A stretch of DNA of 52,967 nt from Candidatus Latescibacterota bacterium (lineage in GTDB: Bacteria > Latescibacterota > UBA2968 > UBA8231): the NCBI GenBank assembly GCA_022820485.1, contig JAJEFJ010000104.1, positions 1 to 52,967 on the forward strand, written 5' to 3'. Below, piece after piece: positions 1 to 6,910 of the stretch (the stretch's first letter is position 1; every line of letters begins with the position of its first letter). The notes beneath the pieces are model-generated. The model saw only the letters and a program-made list of their open reading frames with translations, had not been told where the DNA came from and ran no database searches. Both the position numbers and the translations under genes were made by a program.

Positions 1-35
1 GTAGGTGGCCCGTTCGGGCTTGTGCAGAGCGATCA
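1..35 (-). CDS. 5' end of a small ORF starting MIALHKP, cut by window edge
   Basis: Only the first codons are present (M-I-A-L-H-K-P-E-R-A-T-Y). A good ribosome binding site (AAGGAGTATAGCC) precedes the ATG. The start region resembles that of the ORF immediately upstream: both have a GGAG box, a TAGCC-ATG junction and code for M-x-LHKP, which suggests a tandem duplication of short genes. It follows the neighbouring ORF's stop by about 30 bp and would be in the same sigma-54-driven transcript. I do not recognise the family. A peptide gene is an inference; the rest of the gene is outside the window. Confidence 0.35.
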
Positions 36-65
36 TGGCTATACTCCTTGAGTAAGTTACTGGTT

Positions 66-341
66 CTATTGAACCAAATGGTGACGCCAAGGGCGTCGCG
101 AAAGGGCCTCCCGACGGATAGCCCTACGTAGTGCCGGTAAAGACGTTGTCATGGCGCAAGAAGGAGAGCAGCCGACAACGGCAAATGCCTGCGCGGCTTC
201 GATGGCCAGGCCGTAGATCACGGGTTTGTGCAGGGTCATGGCTACAGGTCTCCTCGACCTTGACGGTGGCTCTACCAGCGCGGCACGAGAGCGAGCCGTT
301 CTCCAAGCAGGTGAGAGCGGACGTTGATAAAAGCGGTTCAT
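66..341 (-). CDS. Small ORF (91 aa, or 57 aa from an internal start), possible peptide precursor
   Basis: First ORF downstream of the sigma-54 promoter at 443-459. Two starts are possible. The ATG at 341 has the box AAGAGGAGGGAACA; the internal ATG at 239 has GAGGAGACCTGTAGCC and begins M-T-L-H-K-P, matching the next small ORF (M-I-A-L-H-K-P). The 57-residue version has a hydrophobic stretch (GLAIEAAQAFAVVGC), a Cys-Ser-Pro-Ser-Cys segment and then an Arg-rich tail. That tail and the Arg-rich N-terminus of the long form look like out-of-frame GC-rich DNA, so a frameshifted or decayed gene is possible. No family is recognised. A role as a substrate for the BtrH/ACP operon is inferred only from the shared promoter type and closeness. 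Confidence 0.4.
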   Translation of the reverse strand: MNRFYQRPLSPAWRTARSRAALVEPPSRSRRPVAMTLHKPVIYGLAIEAAQAFAVVGCSPSCAMTTSLPALRRAIRREALSRRPWRHHLVQ

Positions 342-442
342 TGTTCCCTCCTCTTATTGGGTGAATGGAAGCCTGCCCGTCGGCCTCTGCGCCTTAGCGT
401 CTGGGGCCAACAACGGCTTACTTTCGTGCTCACCTACTATAT

Positions 443-459
443 AGCAGATTCCGTGCCAA
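443..459 (-). promoter_or_regulatory. Sigma-54 (-24/-12) promoter for the small ORFs
   Basis: On the minus strand the element reads TTGGCACGGAATCTGCT, matching the sigma-54 consensus TGGCACG-N4-TTGCW with the -24 GG and -12 GC at the required spacing. Expected transcription start is about 432, some 90 nt before the ATG at 341. Two activator-like sites lie upstream at 547-564 and 618-635. Transcription should therefore depend on an AAA+ enhancer-binding protein; none is encoded in this window. Confidence 0.75.
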
Positions 460-546
460 ACTGATCCAAAAAATCATAATCTATTGTTACACAAAGAGTT
501 ACAAGAAATCAAAGCATTTCATACAAGACGCCGAATCGCGCTTCCA

Positions 547-635
547 TTGCACCCTTTCGACGCATCTAACACTCTATTTTATTTCTATCTCACGTCCTTA
601 CAATAGCTTAGGGCAAATGCGTCAAAAGGGGCGCA
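547..635 (-). promoter_or_regulatory. Two upstream activator-like sites of promoter copy 1
   Basis: The proximal site (547-564) reads TTGCACCCTTTCGACGCA and the distal site (618-635) reads TGCGTCAAAAGGGGCGCA, which on the opposite strand is TGCGCCCCTTTTGACGCA. They are imperfect dyads of the same TGC-N-GCA type and begin 71 bp apart, roughly 125 and 195 bp upstream of the predicted start. The same spacing recurs in copy 2. Binding by a sigma-54 activator is inferred. Confidence 0.6.
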
Positions 636-713
636 ATGCGCTAAAACCACATCAAGCAAGTGGTGCTTCAATTAAATTTCTTGGGATTTAATCGCAGGGA
701 TTTCGTGAATTTG

Positions 714-756
714 AAAAAAAATGAGCGATGAAATGTCAGGTACATCTCATCGCTCA
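714..756 (-). terminator. Intrinsic terminator of the BtrH/RND operon
   Basis: An inverted repeat (TGAGCGATGA ... TCATCGCTCA, extended by ATGT/ACAT around a CAGGT loop) occupies 722-756. Read on the minus strand it is followed at once by a run of eight T (714-721). This is a classic Rho-independent terminator placed about 125 bp after the stop of the last operon gene, so the operon ends here and the small-ORF unit is transcribed separately. Confidence 0.85.
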
Positions 757-882
757 ACCGTCAAGCAATTTGTCATCAGCAGACCAAGAGGCGGACCGCG
801 TTCAATGGAACCCACGGTCCACTCGCCGGTAGTGCTAGCAAATTAGGGAGAACGCACGTAGCTGTCAGATAGCATACTTGGG

Positions 883-1878
883 CTAGTCAGAGGATTTTTG
901 CAGCCAAGTCTGGAGCATATAGGCTTGTTCCTGTTCTTGGACAAGAAGCGCTTCAACTCTTTTGCAAATGCGCGGCAGCATGGCGGCCGGTGCTCGCTTG
1001 CAGCCTTTGAAGAACATATTGCGGGCGACCTCCCAGCTCTGGGCAGTAGCGAGAAAGCGCTGGGCGATGGTCGTTAGCTTTTGGTCGCCATATAGATCGG
1101 CGAGTCGTTCGAGCGTCTGGCCGAAGACAGACCGTTGCGGCCCAGTAAAAGCCAACTGATCAAATGCTTCGCTCATCCACGGACGCAGCACCTCATCGCT
1201 GGAACCAGCGCGGGCTTTCATTTCCTCTATAAACAAGCTGATAGCGGAGAATCCTGTTTCCATTGTTTCTATAGTACGTCCGTGCTGCATTCCCAAAATC
1301 TCTGCTTGCAAAAGCTGTTTGCCTTGGCTTTCAGGCCAAGGGACCAGACTGGCAGGCACTCGATAATCATAGGCCAGATTGAACATCAAGATGTCCTCAA
1401 GGCACGAGAGCGGTATTTGGCCGTGGAAACGCTGCGGGTTGACGATGATGTCCAGGGTATTGTTGCTGTGGTCGCAGCCGCAAATGACCATGAGTTCAAT
1501 TTCCCCGGGAACTCGGTCGTAATGGAATGCACTGTCGTCAATATCGTTGGCGTCAACCCATACGACGACGACTCGACCTTGTACCAACAGGTCTTCAATC
1601 GCCAGCCATAACTCATCAAAACTGTCCCTGCGAATTTCATCCTGGGTAATGCCGTACAAGTGCTGCAAATTCCGCTGCATGAGCTGGCTGGCCGGGACTT
1701 TGAGAGGCATGCCCCGTTCCTTGTCAAAGATAAAAGTCCAACTCAGCAGAGAGGCGTAGTACGCTAGCGGATCAGCCAATTTGGGATTGTAGTATTGCAG
1801 TGCGGCCATAGTCGTGCCTGCACAGCCATAGTACATGGGCCGACGATCCAAATGGTATATAGCAGCTCTTCGCTTCAT
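883..1878 (-). CDS. BtrH-like (C39-like fold) acyltransferase/peptidase family protein
   Basis: 331 aa. The N-terminal half fits the butirosin biosynthesis protein H N-terminal domain: an early cysteine in a YYGCAGTTMAALQYY context (Cys19), then a His in AFHYDRVPGEIELMVICGCD followed by a DIIVNP strand, like the Cys-His papain/C39-type core. BtrH moves an acyl group from an acyl carrier protein to an amine acceptor, and a carrier protein is encoded two genes upstream, so an acyl-ACP-dependent amide-forming role is the leading inference. The C-terminal 130 residues are helical and unrecognised. The start at 1878 is chosen for its GAAAGGAGCAAGTAAA site; the open frame runs on to 2007 but overlaps the upstream gene. 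It is the last gene of the operon. Confidence 0.75.
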   Translation of the reverse strand: MKRRAAIYHLDRRPMYYGCAGTTMAALQYYNPKLADPLAYYASLLSWTFIFDKERGMPLKVPASQLMQRNLQHLYGITQDEIRRDSFDELWLAIEDLLVQGRVVVVWVDANDIDDSAFHYDRVPGEIELMVICGCDHSNNTLDIIVNPQRFHGQIPLSCLEDILMFNLAYDYRVPASLVPWPESQGKQLLQAEILGMQHGRTIETMETGFSAISLFIEEMKARAGSSDEVLRPWMSEAFDQLAFTGPQRSVFGQTLERLADLYGDQKLTTIAQRFLATAQSWEVARNMFFKGCKRAPAAMLPRICKRVEALLVQEQEQAYMLQTWLQKSSD

Positions 1879-1901
1879 TTTACTTGCTCCTTTCGCGGAA
1901 A

Positions 1902-2489
1902 TCATCGAGCTATCAAGGTCATGGAAAAAATGTGCACACAGGGATTGTCTGGCAGATGTATGCGTTCCAGCGTTTTTGACTCGTCTATCTCGATTTCCTC
2001 GTACCAAAGAGTCGGATAGGTCTCGTATCCGCGCTCAGACAACGCGCAACGACCTGTAGGGCTGTGCATATAGGGGCAGCGCAATGCTTCGCGTCCTCCT
2101 CGGCGCTGCTCCTCTATACATATCCAATCTTTCAATCTCAACGTCGCACTCTCCTCGGCGTCCCGATACGAGAAGACGATCAGGTCTTGGTATCCGCCGT
2201 CCGCATAGCGTCCAGAGTCAGCGGCTCCGATGACCGCTAACGTGGAATAGTTGCCCGAAGATACCACGATCTGCTGAGCTTCGAGAACGACATTATTAAA
2301 GGCACCGTCGCATTTGTCGGGAAACAGCATTGGAGTCCCGCATAGGGTAGTGAGCTGTGTTGAGGCCGGTAGTTTTTCAGCCGGATAAGTGTTACCTAAT
2401 CCATCGAAATCGCCGTCCTCTACATCGGCCTCAAAAGAGATGCCGTCATTATTTAAGTATCGGCTGAGGTCCAAGGGATAATGTTGCAT
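1902..2489 (-). CDS. Orphan beta-sandwich protein of a biosynthetic operon
   Basis: 195 aa with no signal peptide. The pattern NNDGIS...GDFDGLGNTYPAEKLP ... NNVVLEAQQIVVSSG-YSTLAVIGAAD ... LPDNPCVHIFSMTLIA resembles the jelly-roll domain often attached to secreted glycosidases (FNNxGI...FDGxGxSY...LxALHVFA). Here it stands alone and lacks a catalytic domain. An insertion with CPYMHSPTGRC (two Cys, one His) is unusual and could bind metal or form a disulphide. It sits between the carrier protein and the BtrH-like gene, so it may hold or present the acceptor molecule; this is inference. The start at 2489 has no strong ribosome binding site. The family match is tentative. Confidence 0.55.
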   Translation of the reverse strand: MQHYPLDLSRYLNNDGISFEADVEDGDFDGLGNTYPAEKLPASTQLTTLCGTPMLFPDKCDGAFNNVVLEAQQIVVSSGNYSTLAVIGAADSGRYADGGYQDLIVFSYRDAEESATLRLKDWICIEEQRRGGREALRCPYMHSPTGRCALSERGYETYPTLWYEEIEIDESKTLERIHLPDNPCVHIFSMTLIAR

Positions 2490-2512
2490 AATTAATCCGA
2501 TTCGCTGAGGGT

Positions 2513-2794
2513 TTAATGCGCTCCGTCCGAATGGTTTTTTGCCAGTGTACCGTCTATATATTCGGCAAGCTGGCGAATCGAAGAGAATTCTTCAATGCGA
2601 AAGTCCTCCTCTTCAATTTCAATCTCGAATTCCTCCTCAATAGCGACTAGAACTTCAAGCACGGAAATCGAGTCCAATCCTAGCTCGCCGCCGAAAAGCA
2701 CTTCATCATCGGGTATGTCGCTAGGTTCGATGTCGAGTTCCAGCGCCTTGACAATCCTCTCCTTGATGCGGTGTTCCAGCCTTCTTCTATCCAT
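2513..2794 (-). CDS. Acyl carrier protein
   Basis: 93 aa, four-helix carrier protein. The phosphopantetheine attachment site is Ser42 in the motif GLDSIS, and the surroundings (acidic helix II, LxVLVAIEEEFEIEIEEEDF, FSSIRQLAEYI) are typical of carrier proteins. It is slightly longer than a fatty-acid ACP and strongly acidic. It overlaps the end of the MauE-like gene by 8 bp and lies upstream of the beta-sandwich and BtrH-like genes. No ketosynthase, adenylation or ligase gene is present in the window, so the loading enzyme must be elsewhere or further left. The context (BtrI/BtrH pairing in butirosin synthesis) points to a dedicated carrier rather than fatty-acid synthesis. Confidence 0.9.
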   Translation of the reverse strand: MDRRRLEHRIKERIVKALELDIEPSDIPDDEVLFGGELGLDSISVLEVLVAIEEEFEIEIEEEDFRIEEFSSIRQLAEYIDGTLAKNHSDGAH

Positions 2795-3278
2795 TGTCTA
2801 TAACCTCCAGCACATCGGTTGGATTCCGTTTTGAATGATGGTCTCGTCGTGCAGTATTTCTCTGCTCCTTCCGCACTAGTAGCACCGTAGCTCCCCCAGC
2901 CAACAACACATCGCGCAACAGGCTCCAAGCCAGCGAAGCCTCCCCGTCTCCCCCAAAACAACCGCACGTCACATCGTTGCCGCGGTATATATTGATGCCG
3001 AGCGCCGCGCTGAAAACTACTAACAGCCCCAAGACGACCAAGGCATTGCTGCGCGGCCAGATGTCGAGGAGCAGCAGGCCGCCAGCGATCAGTTCAATCC
3101 AGATAATCGACAGCGCAAACGGCGGGGCCCAATCCGCCGGCAGGATGTCAAAGGCCGCGACCGTCTCGACGAAAAACGGTATCTGCACGAGCTTTGCGGT
3201 CCCTGCCCAAACGAAGACACTGCCCAGCACCAAGCGGATCGCCAGGGCCTGCCAATGTCTAAATACAAGCTTGTCCAT
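2787..3278 (-). CDS. MauE/DoxX-like membrane protein with CGC motif
   Basis: 163 aa, about four membrane segments. The first carries GSVFVWAGTAKL, typical of DoxX/MauE proteins, and a loop near residue 105 contains T-C-G-C-F-G. MauE members use this motif in thiol redox chemistry linked to disulphide formation in partner proteins. The start at 3278 overlaps the rhodanese stop as TAATG, so the two are translationally coupled, and the 3' end overlaps the acyl carrier gene. Pairing with a membrane-anchored rhodanese suggests handling of thiols or sulfane sulfur at the periplasmic face. The substrate is unknown. The open frame continues upstream to 3323 but that extension would overlap the rhodanese. 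Confidence 0.75.
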   Translation of the reverse strand: MDKLVFRHWQALAIRLVLGSVFVWAGTAKLVQIPFFVETVAAFDILPADWAPPFALSIIWIELIAGGLLLLDIWPRSNALVVLGLLVVFSAALGINIYRGNDVTCGCFGGDGEASLAWSLLRDVLLAGGATVLLVRKEQRNTARRDHHSKRNPTDVLEVIDNG

Positions 3279-3736
3279 TAGAAAGGCCCCTCCGATTCTA
3301 TGGGATAACCTGCTTCCTCCCATTGGGGAAACCCGCCTTCAAAGACGTAGATCCGGGTGAAATCCATTTCCTCGGCGAGCTTCTGAGCCAGTTTGCTGCC
3401 CAAGTTACACGTCTCACCCGAACAGTAAACGACCAGCGCGGTATCCTTGGACAAGTCGGCCAGTACCGTGTTGAAGGTCTCGGGGGTCGCCGACGGTGGG
3501 ACATTGAGCGCACCGGGCACATGCCCCAACTGGTAGGGCCAAGACGACCGAGCGTCCACGAAAACGGCCGCCTTTTTATCAAAGAGCCGTTTGGCCATCG
3601 CTAGATCAATCACATGCGCACCCTTTTCTGGCCTTTGGACATCATCAACGGCCAAGCTGTGCAACGCGCCGCTGGAGACGCCGACCGCCACCACCAGCAA
3701 TGCCTTTCCGACAACTCGCTTCACCCCGGTATCCAT
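3278..3736 (-). CDS. Membrane-anchored single-domain rhodanese
   Basis: 152 aa. An N-terminal hydrophobic segment (residues 10-27) is a signal or membrane anchor. A rhodanese domain follows: DARSSWPYQLGHVPGALNVP and the active loop CSGETCN with catalytic Cys105 and a second Cys110. It should carry sulfur as a persulfide outside the cytoplasm. Its start lies 7 bp after the split RND pump and its stop overlaps the start of the MauE-like gene. The two-cysteine loop and neighbour suggest a joint redox or sulfur-transfer step, but no substrate can be named. Confidence 0.85.
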   Translation of the reverse strand: MDTGVKRVVGKALLVVAVGVSSGALHSLAVDDVQRPEKGAHVIDLAMAKRLFDKKAAVFVDARSSWPYQLGHVPGALNVPPSATPETFNTVLADLSKDTALVVYCSGETCNLGSKLAQKLAEEMDFTRIYVFEGGFPQWEEAGYPIESEGPF

Positions 3737-3743
3737 GTTCGCC

Positions 3744-5390
3744 TCATTTGGTTTTTACCGTCGCCCTATGCAGGCTCAGGTACAGCATAGGTAGGTAGAT
3801 CGGCAACAAAACCGATGAAGCCACCAACCCGCCGGTCACGCCCACAGCCAGCGGATACCATATACTCTCGGTATCCTCGAACAATACGATGGGCAGGAGC
3901 CCGGCCAACGTGGTCAGGGTGGTAATGGCAATCGGCTTGAGGCGGTGGGCCGCGGCGGCGAATACCTCGGCCGCGAGATCGCCTGCCCCGGCTTTGGCTT
4001 TCTCGTCCATCTGGTACAGCATGAGAAAGGCGTTGTTGACTGCTATGCCAGCCAAAAAGAGCACCGCGATATAGCCGCCGGTGTCAAAGCTGGCCCCTAA
4101 AAAGTAGAACGCATCGAACAGGCCAATCAGCGCCATTGGAACCGCTAACAGCACCAAGAAAGGCTTGGTCCAAGACTCGAAGAGGCAAGCCGCGATCATC
4201 CACACGACCAGCACGGCCACGCCCAAAATGGCCATCAGTTCCTTTTTATTATCCTTTTCCCAGTACCAATAGGACGCCTCGCGGGCGATGCTGAAACCAT
4301 AGGGAAACTCGGCGCGGTCTATGAGCAAATCAATGAGTTTTTCGCCGTGCTCGCGTGCGCCCAAGTAGTTGAGATTTATCCGGCGCATATACGTTTGGTC
4401 TTCGCGCACGATTTCGGGTTGTATCCTGCTTTTTTCGAGCCGGATCAGATCGCCGAGCCGCACGTGGTCGCCGAGATCCACCCCCCTCACCTCGTCGCTA
4501 GAGACGACATCGGCCCCGCGAAACTTGACGGCCACGTCCTGCAACTCGCCGGCCACCCAAAGGCTTCTCCGCGACACCGCGGTCGTCTGCTGCCGCAACG
4601 CCTCGGCGACGCGGTCGCTGTCCAGCCCGTATGCACTGATCGCCCTAGCATCTAAGCGACCGATCATCTCGTACGGCTCATCAGTGCTGTACCGGGCCAC
4701 CGCGTCTATATCCACATCGCGGATGCGCTTGTTCTGGGCGAGTTTGTCGGCGAATTGTTCGGCTATCTCTCGCAGCTTGAGATAGTCGCTGCCCTTGGCC
4801 TTGAGCGAAAACTGGGCAAAGTCGCTCAACAGGGACTGATAATGCTGAAAGCCAAACCCGCTCACCGAAATCCCCACCCCGCCGACATTGGCCGCGTGTC
4901 CGGCTAGGGCTGCGTACACCTTTTTGGGGAAAGTAAGCCGGTCGGCATCCTCGGCCAAGACGACCTCCATCAGCGCCGACTTCGACGAGTAGTTGACCGC
5001 CACTTTTTCTATTTGCTCCATGTACGGGGCCAAAGCTGCTTCAAACCCAAAACATAGTTCCTCCATCTTTTGGATCGGCACGTTGCTCGGCATAGTAAAA
5101 ACGATCTGTAAGCTCTGCCCCTCAGTCCGGCCAAAGACCTCCCCCTTGTGGACCTTTTGAAAAAACAGATACGACGCTCCGCCCAGTACCTTAAACAGCA
5201 GCGGTTTGGTCTCCTCGTCGAACTGTGGGTCCATCCACCAGTCCTCGTACGCGCGAGCCACTGCGCCGTCCTCGCCAATGGAGTCGGGCAGCATCCAGAC
5301 CGGCAGGCCCCATAGCAACACCAGTACCGCCAGCATGATCCGGCGATGCTTGCAGCAGAAGCCGAGCAAGGCAAGATATGTTCGAGACAT
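3744..5390 (-). CDS. RND transporter, C-terminal half of a split pump
   Basis: 548 aa. It starts with a single membrane helix (RRIMLAVLVLLWGLPVWML), followed by a porter-type periplasmic domain and five more helices near the C-terminus (about residues 385-540), which is the layout of TM7-TM12 of an RND permease. The block GIAVNNAFLMLYQMDEKAKAG and the TTLTTLAGLLPIVLF motif match family landmarks. The upstream gene supplies TM1-TM6. Its ATG follows the TAG stop of that gene with no gap and in the same frame, so the two proteins equal one 1047-codon RND reading frame with a single amber codon. Two separate coupled polypeptides or readthrough are both possible. Confidence 0.85.
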   Translation of the reverse strand: MSRTYLALLGFCCKHRRIMLAVLVLLWGLPVWMLPDSIGEDGAVARAYEDWWMDPQFDEETKPLLFKVLGGASYLFFQKVHKGEVFGRTEGQSLQIVFTMPSNVPIQKMEELCFGFEAALAPYMEQIEKVAVNYSSKSALMEVVLAEDADRLTFPKKVYAALAGHAANVGGVGISVSGFGFQHYQSLLSDFAQFSLKAKGSDYLKLREIAEQFADKLAQNKRIRDVDIDAVARYSTDEPYEMIGRLDARAISAYGLDSDRVAEALRQQTTAVSRRSLWVAGELQDVAVKFRGADVVSSDEVRGVDLGDHVRLGDLIRLEKSRIQPEIVREDQTYMRRINLNYLGAREHGEKLIDLLIDRAEFPYGFSIAREASYWYWEKDNKKELMAILGVAVLVVWMIAACLFESWTKPFLVLLAVPMALIGLFDAFYFLGASFDTGGYIAVLFLAGIAVNNAFLMLYQMDEKAKAGAGDLAAEVFAAAAHRLKPIAITTLTTLAGLLPIVLFEDTESIWYPLAVGVTGGLVASSVLLPIYLPMLYLSLHRATVKTK

Positions 5391-6887
5391 CTAAGCCGCG
5401 CTTTCTCGCCGCTGGTCCAACACCAACATCAGGGACGGCAGCAGTAGGCAGGAGACGAGGAAGGAAAAGAGCACCGTGGCACCGAGCGCCAAGGCCACGG
5501 GTTTGAAATAGAGTTGCAGAGTTTGCGACAGGAAAAAGACCGGGAGCAAGGCTCCGACGGTCGTCAGGTTGGAGGCCAAAAGCGGTCTCAGCACTCCGGC
5601 GACTCCAGCGAGGATGCGCTGCTGGGCCGAGCCGCCACCCGTTGTTAGGTGGCGCTGGACGCTGTCGTACACCACGACCGAGTTATCAACACTCAGGCCG
5701 TAACCCACAGTCATACCGGCCAAGGTCAACACGTTCAGAGTCATACCCGCCAGATGGAGCAGACCCACAGTATAGGCCAGCACCAGCAGGATGGTGCCCC
5801 ATATAAGCAGGGTCGCCGACACTCTCTTGTATGTGAAGACGACGATAGCGGCAATGAACAGCACCGCCAAAAAGGAGCGGTTGCCGATCTTGGCCAATTC
5901 CTTTTCCAAGTCCTCGCCTTTGTCCAGCTCCTTGACCAAGCCAATACCCGGCGGCGCGTCCTGCATAGCACTCGCCAGCGCGGCCTTGACCGCCGCGGAC
6001 GTTTCGAGCAGATCCACCCCTGGGTACTTCTCTATGGTGATCAATACGGAGTTTTTCCCGTTGATGCGGATGCGGCTAAAATCGTCGGGCGCGTCCCAAT
6101 AGATCCGCGCAATATGTCCCAAGTGGACCGCGACCGCGCCAACGGGCATTCGCTTGAGCGTTTCCAGATTATCATAGCCCCCGTCAAAGCGCACCTTTTT
6201 CGCCGTGCCGGCGTCCCATAGCGTTCCCAAGCTCGCTTTGCCACCGCTCAACTGCCGCTGAAATGCCGCTATATCCTCGCTGGCAAGACCGGCGCTGGTC
6301 GCGGCGCTCCCGTCTATCTCGATCACGAGTTCGAGCGGCTTGCCTCCTTCTAGTTGCACGTCTTTGATGCCGGCCACTGCGAGCAAGGCTTTTTGGATGC
6401 GAGCTTCGGCGAACTCCCGCAACTCACCCGGCTTCCGGTCGCCGTACAAGCGGTAGCTGAGGAAACCGGCCAAGTCCGCCAATTCCTCCGGCACCGAGCG
6501 CTGGATCACTGGCCATAAGACGCCTTGGGGCATGGTCTCGTAGAGCGGGTGGACTCGCTCGTTCAATTCTACTTCCAGCAAGTCAATATTCGCTTTGCTA
6601 TCGAATTGCACCGCGATTTCGGCGTGGCCTTCCCGAGTCTGCGAGCGGATGCTGGTGACGTGGTCCAACTGCTGGACCAACGACTCCAGCGGCCGTGTTA
6701 CCGCGGATTCTACGGTGAACGCCGAGGCCCCAGGCCATTGCACACCAAGGCGCAACTCGGGCAGTTCACTCGGCGGCGATAGCTCGACCGAGATGACGGC
6801 AAAGCTCGCCGCTGCCAGTATGCCGAGGGTAGCTACTGTGGTGAACACCGCGATGGGATGGTTGAGAGTCCAGCGTATCGCACGCAT
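5391..6887 (-). CDS. RND transporter, N-terminal half of a split pump
   Basis: 498 aa, starting MRAIRWTLNHPIAVFTTVATL (TM1), then a porter domain (LPELRLGVQWPGASAFTVESAVTRPLESL) and five helices at about residues 330-490 with the TM4 block GYGLSVDNSVVVYDSVQRH. It ends at TAG, right where full-length RND proteins enter the linker before TM7. The start at 6887 is chosen because of a CAGGA box and because the family's first helix begins there; the frame is open to 7022 but that part overlaps the full-length pump. Proton-driven export across the outer membrane would need the HlyD-type adaptor of this operon and an outer-membrane channel, which is not encoded here. Confidence 0.85.
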   Translation of the reverse strand: MRAIRWTLNHPIAVFTTVATLGILAAASFAVISVELSPPSELPELRLGVQWPGASAFTVESAVTRPLESLVQQLDHVTSIRSQTREGHAEIAVQFDSKANIDLLEVELNERVHPLYETMPQGVLWPVIQRSVPEELADLAGFLSYRLYGDRKPGELREFAEARIQKALLAVAGIKDVQLEGGKPLELVIEIDGSAATSAGLASEDIAAFQRQLSGGKASLGTLWDAGTAKKVRFDGGYDNLETLKRMPVGAVAVHLGHIARIYWDAPDDFSRIRINGKNSVLITIEKYPGVDLLETSAAVKAALASAMQDAPPGIGLVKELDKGEDLEKELAKIGNRSFLAVLFIAAIVVFTYKRVSATLLIWGTILLVLAYTVGLLHLAGMTLNVLTLAGMTVGYGLSVDNSVVVYDSVQRHLTTGGGSAQQRILAGVAGVLRPLLASNLTTVGALLPVFFLSQTLQLYFKPVALALGATVLFSFLVSCLLLPSLMLVLDQRRESAA

Positions 6888-6910
6888 AGCACGTTGTCCT
6901 GAGCAGTGAA

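Larger units (their letters stand above)
401..640 (-). repeat. Copy 1 of a duplicated promoter/activator region
   Basis: This non-coding stretch aligns over its whole length, with many substitutions, to 11243-11470. Conserved landmarks in order on the minus strand are the distal activator-like site, an ACAATAG/CTATTGT motif, the proximal activator-like site, a CGCCGAATCG/CGCCAAATCG block, an AGAGTTA motif, the sigma-54 element and a GCCGYTGTTGGCCC block just after the expected transcription start. No gene lies in 342-882; besides this block that gap holds only the terminator at 714-756 and AT-rich sequence. Confidence 0.75.
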
